64,000 bases of DNA from a virus, in IMG/VR virus record IMGVR_UViG_3300012928_003129, positions 1 to 64,000 of that record; one strand, given 5' to 3'. The translations under genes were made by a program, and so were the position numbers. Of this stretch, positions 47,509 to 58,800 are shown one piece after another. A model generated the notes under the pieces. The model ran no database searches. It was not told where the DNA came from and saw only the letters and a program-made list of their open reading frames with translations. Numbering within the stretch: position 1 is the first letter of the stretch; each line of letters starts with the position of its first letter.

Positions 47509-47805
47509 ATGAGTAAGGAATTAAAAAATTTTATAGAAAGAGCTAATCAGAATGTTGTAGAAGACAGAGCGGCAACAAAAACACTGCTCATGGCTATTAT
47601 GAAATATATGCAGACTGGAGATGATAGGCACAAAGAAGTTGGCTTGATCGCTGCAAAATACCTAGAAACTTTACAAAGATCAAATGAACAACTTGTAAAG
47701 CTTGCTTCTTTGGTGCAAAAAAATGAAAGAGGAGAGGCTGGTATAACCGAACAAGACAAACAAGACTTGTTTGATATGATAAACCAAGTAGAAGAAGATG
47801 CCTAA
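47509..47805 (+). CDS. Helical protein, unknown
   Basis: A 98-residue all-helical, mildly acidic protein ('RAATKTLLMAIMKYMQTG', 'HKEVGLIAAKYLETLQRSN'). No domain is recognised. It starts the baseplate block and overlaps the next gene by eight bases, so it may be a chaperone or structural helper. Confidence 0.6.
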   Translation: MSKELKNFIERANQNVVEDRAATKTLLMAIMKYMQTGDDRHKEVGLIAAKYLETLQRSNEQLVKLASLVQKNERGEAGITEQDKQDLFDMINQVEEDA

Positions 47806-48484
47806 CATATTAGACAATGTACAAATTGACGAAATAGTCCGCGCCGCCGGTCACTCAACTCCCCAAATGTCACCAGAACAGTTGCCTTCAGATGATTTTT
47901 CTCCTGGAAGAAACCTGCACGACAAGTTAATGAATACAGCTGATTATCACAATAAAAAGGCCACTAGAAAATATAAAGATTTAGAATTTGTTGGATTAAT
48001 CCTGCGAGTTCGAACTCTTGCAAGTAGAAAGCAATTAGAAAATAGAACCAGTCCCGTTTTTTCAAATTATATTCTTGAGACATCTCAAAACAACGATCAG
48101 AAAATATATGAACTGTTTGTTCACATTCCAGAAGTATCCGGAATATTACCGCAACCATCCTTCGCAAATATAGTTGATTATAAAAACTCTAGACTTAGTG
48201 AGTTTGATGAAAAAAAATATGAAATGATCACAAGCAGATTTCCAAGATTCTATTGCACTGGAAAGACCCAACCAGGTATATTTGATATATGGAAGGTAAG
48301 CTACCCAGACGAAAATTTTCTTTATTTTGGGCGGGCTAATAAATTACACAAAAATGCATCTGCTGTGTTTACGCTGGAATACGAAAAAATTCAAAAATAT
48401 TACAATGAGCAAAATCCCAAACCGAATCAGACTCCAGTCGAAGGCGGCGATATCAGCCTGTCGTCTGTCAACGGGCTTGTATAG
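47798..48484 (+). CDS. Structural protein, possible baseplate hub
   Basis: A 228-residue protein. The central part is beta-rich ('KIYELFVHIPEVSGILPQPSF'), resembling the OB-fold surface of gp5/VgrG-type hub proteins ('V-x-V-x-x-P-E-x-x-G-x-L'). It lies directly before the LysM spike gene and after the sigma gene. I do not recognise it firmly. A baseplate hub role is inferred from context and the short motif. Confidence 0.6.
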   Translation: MPNILDNVQIDEIVRAAGHSTPQMSPEQLPSDDFSPGRNLHDKLMNTADYHNKKATRKYKDLEFVGLILRVRTLASRKQLENRTSPVFSNYILETSQNNDQKIYELFVHIPEVSGILPQPSFANIVDYKNSRLSEFDEKKYEMITSRFPRFYCTGKTQPGIFDIWKVSYPDENFLYFGRANKLHKNASAVFTLEYEKIQKYYNEQNPKPNQTPVEGGDISLSSVNGLV

Positions 48485-48496
48485 GTTAGAATTGTT

Positions 48497-49789
48497 ATGA
48501 TAAGATATACTGTAATTCCAGGAGATAATTTAACTAAAATTTCCAGAAGGTATGGAATTCCGCTTGCAGATGTTATAGAAGCAAATCCACAGATAGCGGA
48601 CCCAAACTTAATATTTCCTGGAGATATTGTTTTCATACCAAATCAGGACCAGCCAACAGAAGTAGACTTCTCTGAAGTTGAGAGATTGGTGACTCCACCT
48701 GTTGAGCCTCCTACTAAATTTATAAAAGGTTTCCATGGAAAAAGTCACAAGTCTTATAAACCATTTAAGGCAGGCCAGAATGGTTTGGGCGAAAGTAAAC
48801 TAGAGGAGCCGATTCCAATATACTTCGGCCGCCCCGGCGATGGCATTTTGACTGCCAAAGGTTTCGAGCCCGGAGTTGATAATAATACTATGATAGTATT
48901 TGGTAGGGATCGCACTGGCCTTGGAGAAGTGGATGCTTTAAAAAAAGAAGACCGAAAATCTAAATCTGGATATTCTGATTATATGGCAGCCGGCGCAATT
49001 GACATTGTTGTCGGCAGGTGCTCTCCTTTTCCTCTAAATGTAGAAGGTAAAAGTTATGGACCCCTCTTTAACACCAAGAAAGAAGTGCCGGAATTGCAAA
49101 TAGAATTATTAGAGGGTATAAATCCAGAGAACAATAATCAAGCATTTTTAGTTGGTCACCCTGGCACAATAATGGATGCATCAAGAATATATATCAGTCA
49201 AATGACAGATGTGGATGAGAATTTTGATATTCAAAAATCACTTTTCTCAACGTCAGGACTTTCAACAAGTACACAAATCAGAACGCCATGCTCAGCAATA
49301 ATGATAAAGTCAGACAAAGTTAGGCTTCATGCCCGTCAAGACATAAAAATAGTCACTGGAGGTCCCAATGAAACTGTAAATTCTCAGGGCAACGATATAA
49401 CTAATACAGCCGGCGGCATACACTTAATGGCCGGTAATAAACCGTCGCAACAACAGCCCATACCTTTAGGCTACAACCTTGTAGCTGCTTTGGAGGATTT
49501 GTCAAAAAAGATGGATCAGTTATCTGGAATTGTGTATTCTTTCGTGGACAGTCAGATGAAGTATAATAGAACTCTCGGGGATCATTATCATCAATCTCCA
49601 TTCTATGGTATTGCAACATCTCCTTCAATAACAGCTGGACCCCACTCTATAGAGACAATATTGAGCCAATTCAGTCGAGTGTCTTTTCAATTGGTAAGCT
49701 TAAAAAGGAACTTGGGCAAATATCCTAGCAAGTATTTAAAAACTGGAGCGGATAACTATATAAATAGTGATTATAACACTACAAACTAA
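48497..49789 (+). CDS. LysM-containing baseplate spike (gp5-like)
   Basis: A 430-residue protein. Residues 1-50 are a LysM domain ('VIPGDNLTKISRRYGI', 'DVIEANPQI', 'IFPGDIVFIP') that binds peptidoglycan. The middle part is beta-structured ('GRPGDGILTAKGFEPGVD'). Near residue 270 are beta-helix-like repeats ('AIMIKSDKVRLHARQDIKI', 'GGIHLMAGN') typical of the needle in gp5/VgrG proteins. It should form the tail tip that pierces the envelope, with LysM as wall anchor. Overlap with neighbours is small; AGGTTAG precedes it. Confidence 0.82.
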   Translation: MIRYTVIPGDNLTKISRRYGIPLADVIEANPQIADPNLIFPGDIVFIPNQDQPTEVDFSEVERLVTPPVEPPTKFIKGFHGKSHKSYKPFKAGQNGLGESKLEEPIPIYFGRPGDGILTAKGFEPGVDNNTMIVFGRDRTGLGEVDALKKEDRKSKSGYSDYMAAGAIDIVVGRCSPFPLNVEGKSYGPLFNTKKEVPELQIELLEGINPENNNQAFLVGHPGTIMDASRIYISQMTDVDENFDIQKSLFSTSGLSTSTQIRTPCSAIMIKSDKVRLHARQDIKIVTGGPNETVNSQGNDITNTAGGIHLMAGNKPSQQQPIPLGYNLVAALEDLSKKMDQLSGIVYSFVDSQMKYNRTLGDHYHQSPFYGIATSPSITAGPHSIETILSQFSRVSFQLVSLKRNLGKYPSKYLKTGADNYINSDYNTTN

Positions 49790-49807
49790 TATACAAAAGG
49801 TCAAGAT

Positions 49808-52800
49808 ATGCCATCAAGATTAGAAGAAATATTCATCATAACATCAAATACAGATTATTTGCCTTTCTTTACCAGGCACTTTGGTGAAAACGGTCGTGAT
49901 ATAGCAGCAGTAAAGTTGGCCCTTGGAACTGCTTACACAACAACCCTAGATGGAGAGGTACCAGAGGATAACACTATTGGTACCTCATGGTTTCAATGCG
50001 GTTCAGACGGTGAAATATCTGCGCATAAGTTAAGGCAGTTTGATAAAAGATTAAAATTAGATCTGATGGCATTTCAAATGAAACATCACTTTGTAATTTT
50101 AAGTTATTATTTTGAAAAATATGCAGCATATGAAATACAAACACAACAAGAATTACCAGCAAAAGTTACGGCCTCTTTAGATTTATTCGACGCTGAATTT
50201 GGAAGTATCGGAGAAGGGACACTTGCAGTTTTGCATGGTTGGCGACCAAATAGTGTAATATACAATGAGTCGTTTGTGACAGATTATGAAAGAATTCTGG
50301 ATGAAGTACCCAAAGAAATTCATGAACTAATAGAAAGACAACTTATAACAACTCCAGACCCAGCAGTAATAGCTGATTTTATAAAGTTTGCAAACCCAGC
50401 ATATCAAGAGCATGCGGAATACTTTAATAACAACAACCACGCAGGCAAACAGCTTGCCTCAAGACTATCTCTTACATCACAAAACTCTCCTGTGTATGCA
50501 GTGTATAAGTCATTTTCAACATCTTCGAACATAAAGCAGAGCGCGCTTTATGTCGCAGCCACAAGCATTATGTCAAGCAATGTTGAGAGGACACCTCAAG
50601 AGCTTTCGGTTTCAGATCGATTCCGGGCACTATCTCCAATGTTGGAGCCGGATCACTTGTCAGATCCAGATCCCTTCGACATTAGTGTAGATAAGATAGG
50701 CTTCTTTGACAGAACTGAATTCACTTTAGAACAGTTACCAGATTTTTCGGATCCCTCTATTCATGATATTAGAAAAATGGAAGATCAAGCTTTTGCAAAA
50801 GTATTGGAGTTCTATAATAAACCTTTGGTGTGGAATATGCATGAGGACCTTCGAGATAATGATATTTTGGTTTTTGAAGATGATGAATCCGAACAAGCAT
50901 ACCAAGAGGATAGGGAAAACTATAGAGTAACTACATTACATACAAGACAGAAATATGAAGTTGAAATTGATGGAACTGTTGCTTTTTATAAAAAGAATCT
51001 AAAATCTTTAAATTTAGATAGTCCCATAAAATTTATAGAATTCAGAACACCGTCCTTAAGGCCAGGAGACGTTTATAGGGCATATTTTGAAATATCAAGA
51101 AGATTTATTGACAGAATCGAAACTGGTCTTTTTAGGTTTGACTTACAGCAAGCAGCCGCTATTTCGTCTTCAAATCAATCTGCTATGGACGATCTTCAAA
51201 CAGAAGTAGAATCAACCTATTGTGCTGATTCCGAATCAACTGGAGAATTAGCAAAAATTAAATTTGAAAATTATAAAGCATTTGCAATGAAAAAGAAGTT
51301 GGAGATTTCTAGAGAAATTAGAAACAAGTCCATTCTCGCCGCGGCCGGCAGAAATTTAGATGGTTCTAATTTGGACTTGGGAGTTTTTGGGAATATACCT
51401 GTGTTAAATCTTTTAGACGATGTGTCATATAATACTGATGATGTTCTTGCGCAAATAGGAACAGCAGCTTCAAATTATGTTAATCGAAAACTACCTCCAG
51501 CACCATCAAGTAATCCATTGTCCATTCATTTAAGCGATTTAGAGCTGGGAATAGCACAACTTGTAGACATGTTTAGGAGTGAGCAGGTAAGTAAAGATAT
51601 TTCACAATTTAAAATAAAAAATTCAGTTTTAAAATTAGATCTAAATAAAGAGGCAGAATTATTATCGCCTTTGCCTGGTCTCATAAAATCTCTAATCTCT
51701 ATTAATGAAACTTTCCGCGAAAGAGTAAAGAGTTCATCAAAAAGCATAGAAGATATACTAGAAGCAAAAAGGGAAAAACTATTTTCAGGCTCTACTGGTA
51801 CAAAAATATTAATTAAGTTTTCTGACGTTAATAATTCAGTTCAAATAACAGAAATATTTGTAGATTCATCTGATCCAAATGTTGGCAAAGTCAAGGTGTT
51901 CGCATCTGACGGATCCTATGAAAATTTGCAAGGACCTCTTACAAATTCACGAACCTTAAATTATTTAAAGAACATATACAATTTGATACCACTAGGAATA
52001 GATAATTGGCAACAAGCATTGGAGCAGCTAGTAGGTCTTGGAAGTTCACCATGTGAAGATTCTGGGTCTCCAATTACTACTGGCGCCGGATTAATAATGA
52101 GATACACTATACATAGTGACGGTACACCAATGGAGTTCGAAAATGATGGGTCTCCCTACAACCCATCTCACGATTTTATTAATGACCTCAAACAAAGAGA
52201 AGAGATAAAGAGAATTGGAGAAATTTTTGATAATGATCGAGAAAAAGACATATCTTGGGGTATTGATGAGGCTCTGCCTGTGGTGGGATCAGTATGCACT
52301 ATAGATGAACTTTACAGGGACTTTATAAATAAAAAGAACCTCTCGAAGTTGTTGTGTGATTTTGTTGCTTGTGCGAACATTCCAGGGGTGAACATTCAGC
52401 TTCCAAACCTTAAATTGCCGGAGATACCTGACATACCAATATTTCAGTACTCAGGGTTGGACTTTTCGGAGCTTTTTGAACAACTCGACGCATTGGCTTT
52501 GAGAATGGTTTGTGCAATTGTTAAAAATTTGTTAGATATTTTAAATTCACCACTGTGCAAAGAACAACTGGTAAGAGATTTATATGGAGCAGCATCAGAT
52601 ACGAGCCCAGATATTAAAAGGGCTTTTGCATCTGCAATGGTAGAAACAGGAGTTTCCCCAGATAAAAATTCTAATGTTTCAAGCTTAATAGATGATTTGG
52701 TAAATTTCTTAACACCCAGAGAACTGTGTGCGCTGCTACAAGGTCAACCAGTCAATAGACAGGTATACAATATTATACAAAACTTAGCAAAAAACTACAA

Positions 52801-55800
52801 TCTAGAATCTGAACTTGACAGTAAGGAGAAGATACTAATTTTATTCGAATCAATAGGTATCTACATCCCAGAGAACATATGTAGCCGTCTAGCACAGACC
52901 GATAACTTATTAGGGACCCAAGGTTGCAGCGACACTTCTGATTTGTTAACAAGAATACGAAACGCTGCAACTAGGGGCGAGGTTGAAGAAAGTAGGGTCG
53001 CAGAAGCTGTCGCTCAAGTAGAAAAAAGTATCATGGATAAAACAAAAGCTTTTCAATTACTGACAGGAGAGATGAGTTTACAGGACATGATACCAGAAGT
53101 CGATACTACAGAAATATCAAATAGTCCAGCGCTTCAGGAATCTTCAAAATTAGCATTAGAAGCATCCTTATCTGTCGTAAAAAGGAGCTATATATCTTCT
53201 TTAACTAATTTTACACCTTCCTTGTTTTTAGATATGTCATCGCTGGTGAATATAGATAGTGAAGAATACGATCCGATTGCTACAATGAGGTTTTTGAGAG
53301 CTACTAATAATCTACAAAAGATTGCTACTTTTAACTTAGCAGACGTAGATTTCTCCAGACAAGGCTTGACTCTTTATTTAAGAAGAACTCTATTCCGTCT
53401 TTGTGATGATTATGAAAAAGTAAAATATAGAGACTTTGAAATCTATAAAAGTCAATTAAACCCAGTAAGTAGAGAGGAATTAACACAACCAGACGCCGCG
53501 CAACAGACAGCCAATAATAGACGAGAAAGCGCCCTCTCTCCAGGAAATGACACAGATCCGTATGCGGGCATAACAACACCCTTGAAGGGTTCTTTATTTT
53601 ATGGAGAAGATCTTTCGAATGAACTCATTGATAGTGGAATAACTGGACTTTTAGGCTCACTTGCGGAACATGATCAAGCATCTTTGTTGGACAATTCTTT
53701 GAGACTTGAATACGCTGCAATATTTGATTACTTGTTTCCTTTATTTTTAGAGGTCCCTCGCGACCCCACTGGTGAAAACCCCGGCTCAAAAACAGAAGTT
53801 GTTAATACATGGCCTAATTTAGATCCTTTTGCAGCTAATAGATTCCTCGGTAGCGTCGGTACCGCCGGCGCCGGAAATGACGGCCACGGTGAAGACGAAT
53901 CTAATAGGGCCTTGAATATATCTTATTTACAAGCTATTAAGAAAGTTATAGACAGGTACCAAAGAGATATTCAAGAGACAATAGAGCCTGTTTTTAGAGT
54001 AGTTAGGGATAATAAATTTCTAGAAGTTATAAGAGATTTCTATAATATAGAACTGGAAGCACAAAGAGAAGAAAGAGAAGAGGATGAGGAAGATTTAGAT
54101 ATCGGAACAGTGCAGCTAATAAAAACATCTTTGATAACAGCTGGTCAAAGTGTGGTGCTAGAGCATCCCGCATTCGGCCTTATGCAGACTGAGATGAACG
54201 ATATAACATTAAATTCTTCAACTATAAGTAATCGAACAAGGATTGATGATGGGTTTTTTCTAGGAACAACTGAACAACCAATCAATGAAATACTTTTATG
54301 TGAACAAGTTCCAGAGGAATATAGAGGACTTTTCAATCAAGGAACGCAAAACAACCCACTTAGAAGAAAGGTTTTCCAACAGCAAATAACTGACCAAGCA
54401 AAAAAATATTATTTGGATTATTTTTTAAACGGTATGCCTGATTTTGAGGACATTAATAATGTTGAAAATTTAGAGTCTTTGCACTTGGCACAATATGAGG
54501 AAGTCCTAGAGGGCACCATTGAACAATTGGTTTCTTATATGGGTGGTTCTAGATTATTTGAAGATACAGAATATTTGCAAAGATTAGATTCAAAACTAAG
54601 ATCCAGACCGTACTTTTCGTCTGGAGATGGCACTGATGGTTGCGAAACCATTGGCTTGGTAAATGAAAGCGGCTTTTTATCACAAGGTCCCGTAAAGTTT
54701 GATGATTTGGTAACAAATTTTTTCCCTGGTATGTATGCAAAAGAGTTAATGGATCCTAGAAATTCTATGTATAATCTGGACTACTCAAAACCCGGCGCAT
54801 TTGAAAAGGCCATAATCTCAACAATATTAAGAGGCTACATCCGTGTAACTTGTTTGGAGGCTTTGATAAAAGGGGCTATTGCATACAGTACATGGGACAT
54901 TGATTTTGTAAAATCAGATCCGTTATTTTTTGAATATATTTCAAGACTGGTAGAAAACTCTATAGAAAATGAACAAGGCTTCCAAAGGTATCCTATTTTG
55001 CTCGACGAAGCATTTTCAAAAATTGCTAATACAAACAACCGCCCGGTTGCTATAAGAAGCATAATCAGAAAAGAGTTAGATAGTTATGTTGGTGTTTTAT
55101 CAAAAATTTTATTTGAAAACAAGGTTGATGTAGATTACAACAACTGGTTTCTAAATAAAATGCAGCTAGTAAATGCACCCTACAAAAGAACTACGGACCA
55201 TCAGTGGGTTTCTGAGCTTGTGGAATCTGATATAAATCAATATCGGAAAAATTCATTCACTTACTTGGAGAGGTATATAAGAACAAACGGCCGCTTTGAG
55301 TTAACCCTTGGTCCTATGCCTGGTCTAGCAGAAAGACAAAGACAAGCGTTATTTGACTTTATTGGGTACCCAACTAACTCGATTGGGCTTCCATATCATC
55401 ATTCTCTCGTATGGAAGCTATATCAAGAATTACAAGTACCTTTAAAGCTTGATATACCAACAGAAGAGGAATTATTGGGCTTTGAAATAGGAGATGATAA
55501 TAATATTCAAGAAACTACATCAATTATTGAAGACCCCGATCAATGGCCAGAAAAAGAATTATGGTCTCTTGAAGATTTTTCTAGTCTACTTTCTGGCATA
55601 TATGCCAACAACATTGGTGTAGAAAGATTTGTTTTTCATTTGTTGAAAAAGTTTTATGACGTAGATGGTACACGGCCCTATTGGCATGGTAAGCCAAAAA
55701 GTTTAAAAGAAAGAGCCCCAATAAGAATTATAAAAAGAAAGAGACAGTACTTTCGAATATCCGAAAATGATCTTTTCAGTTCAAAATTTAAAGAAGACTT

Positions 55801-58800
55801 TGAGCCAGTAGTTAAGGGTGAGTTCATCCCCGATGGTTCTGAGATGGTACCTCCTCAACCACGAACAAAAGATTCTGCACAATATTATAATACTATTTCT
55901 GGCGAACACCTTGGTGGCGCGCGCCATTCATCTGACGGCTCAATTAGTATATCAGAAACCATTGAATATGAACCTAGGCATTATATACTCGCTACAAACC
56001 CAGAATCTTTCCAAGATGACGGCTTCAGACCGCACCAAACATACGCCCCTCGCGCCCGTTACGGCGGCGGCAGCGCCGGCGAAGGCGTATTCGGCCAGTT
56101 CAATGCTCCATCGCGTGGATTGTCCCCGTCTGTTAATGTAAATAATTCTGTTTGGGAATCGATGCCAGAGGTGCTAGAGGAAAATCTAACTGTTGATAGT
56201 ATACATGTTTTAGCCGGAGGCTCGGAGTCTTTTGTGCCACAGGCAATTAGATCCAAAAATGTTTTTATAAACAAGGCAGGAAAAATAACTCAAGAGCAGT
56301 ACGACAATATATCTGATATTCTTCGCGATGATATAGAGGAAGAAATTTGGGAAGAATATATCATTGATTTAACAGATTATGCATCTCCTATCTTCACTCA
56401 ACCGGGAGAATCTGGCTATAATCCAGTTGAGGAACTTTCCGAAGGTCAGAAAACCTCACTGGGTAATCGCCTTCAAGAAGCGTTACGGCTTATCCCCAAA
56501 CGAGGCGATGATCTGGGCCCAAGGTACGACGAACAAAGAAACATAGTAATTTGGGACCAATGCGGAACAGGAGAAGAGCCTAATCCCCCAACACCGCAAC
56601 CATCACAGGTCTTAAGGACAACTACAGACACACTATGCACAGACTCTGGCATGCCATCTGTTACAACAGCCGCTCCAGTAAGAGGAATCGGCTTTATCAG
56701 TAAAGAAGACGGCCTGGAAGATGCCCCTACCGGTATTGGTGTTCCTATCCCATCTGCTGGTTATGCATATTATGATAATAACCTGTCGCTCGATTTTCAG
56801 CCCGGAGTCGCGGCACAGATAGACGGCTCCCGGGAAATCGACTTGGGGATATATGTTTTAAATGAAAAATCACAACATATCATTGGTGAGAACGAATACA
56901 AAATACCACTGAGACTACTAATAACACAAGTAAAAGATTCTAGTGGAAATATAAAGGAGTGTTTCGTTAGGTACCTTATTCCAGAAGTGGCCACCTTTGG
57001 GAAAGAAGATGAATCCGGAAAGCGCGCTGAGTATTTGAAAGAGGCAACTTCTGAGGCGATAGGATCATATATAGATTTTCACCATGACGCGTTTCAGAGG
57101 TTAGAGTTTGATGATAACTTAGCCGCGGAAAGAATGAGAACCTGGAACAACTGGTCCCGCGCTACCGCAGATGTCAGCCAAGACCCAAATACCGATCTCG
57201 AACGAAACATGTGGCGCCACTTTGCGGTAAACTGGGCAATGGGAAGAAGAACTGACCAAAGAGAACAAACCGGCGGTGCAGTCCCAGTGTTCTTAAGGTC
57301 GCAACGCTTCATGGGCGCCGGCAGAAACTCGATGGGTTGTGCTGTGCTCACTACAGAAAAGATATGGTCACAAGCTTCAAATAAAGAAGCTAGAGCAAAT
57401 ACAGGGCATTTTGCAATTGATGCAAATGAAGATGAACATTCAGTTTTTGATGAATTTTTCAAATATAATCCTGGACATTTACTTAGAAGAGAACAACCTG
57501 ATCTTGGAGTTATCGGAAATGATATTAATCAGTTTATAGCAAGGTTCAAAAATTCACAGCCCGACAGCATCGATGCGACTGAAGAACAACAAGAGCTTTT
57601 AGCAAGAAAATATTTCAGCTATGCCCAAGCTTCACGGCATCATTTTTATCAGAAAAGTGTTTCGTCAATATTGGAAAGTCGTGATGAATCCGTCCTATCA
57701 ATAGGAAACTTGGTGTCATGGTTTTCCCAACGTCGCGTGGATGGTTTTTATGGGGCAACGTCTAAGGATGTCAAAGGCCCATTTTCAAAAACAAGCCAAC
57801 AAAGAGGAATTACTTGTAATCCTGCAGGAGAACTTGCTACAAATCAAACCAACCTGGAGAAAACAGTTTACAGGACAGAGGCGGCAGATTATGATTGTGG
57901 CCCATCTTTATTCTATGGAGATAACAGAAACCTGCCAGAATTTTTTATATCCGAAGCTGCACGCCGATTAAAAGACAACGGCATGCCCGATACACTTAAC
58001 AACTTTACTCTCAACAGTGTGATTCGAGGCTATAGAAATCAAAATGCTTACAAAGTTAATGTATCTACTTTTAGAGATCTCACCACCGGTGGCGATATAG
58101 GGGTACTACACACGACCGTCAATATGAATGAGGACTATCAGGCTCGGCTTGAAAAAAAGAAAACTTTGGTAACTTTACACTCAAACCCCCAGGATGTAGC
58201 GATTGGATTGAATGAACTGGATCGCCGCATGGGGTCTACCGATAATCCTCTTGAGCCCAATAATAACGGAACAATATCGCTTGGCGGTGGTGGTTTTGAT
58301 CAGATTGCTGAAAATGAATTTGAAATGCCCGTTGCCCCCAATGGCGGTGGCCACCACTTTGTTAAAATATCACAAGATCAAGAATCTTCATATAACTTAT
58401 CTCCAGTGTACTCAGACCGACCTACAATGTTGATAGATGGTATTTTTCACAATCCAAAGATCGATGATTTGTTTGACCCGTGGTACCAGCGACACCAATC
58501 CGAAAATCTCCGCGACACGCAACCAGCAAGATATTATAGTAGTAATGACACTCTTATAAGTGAAATTGATAACGCATCTAAATTTTTACAAGAAGCGGGA
58601 AATTTCAATAATCCGGTTACACGACAATATTTAGAAACAATCATCGACCGCTATTCTGAGAACTTTAATGATGCGCTGAGATATGCGGATATATTATTGG
58701 AAGAGCTTTCAAAATTACTCTCAGGCATTGATCCTAGAGCCGCAGAGTTGGTATCTCAACTTGATGCACGACACGGTATAAGGTTAAATCTTGTACTAGA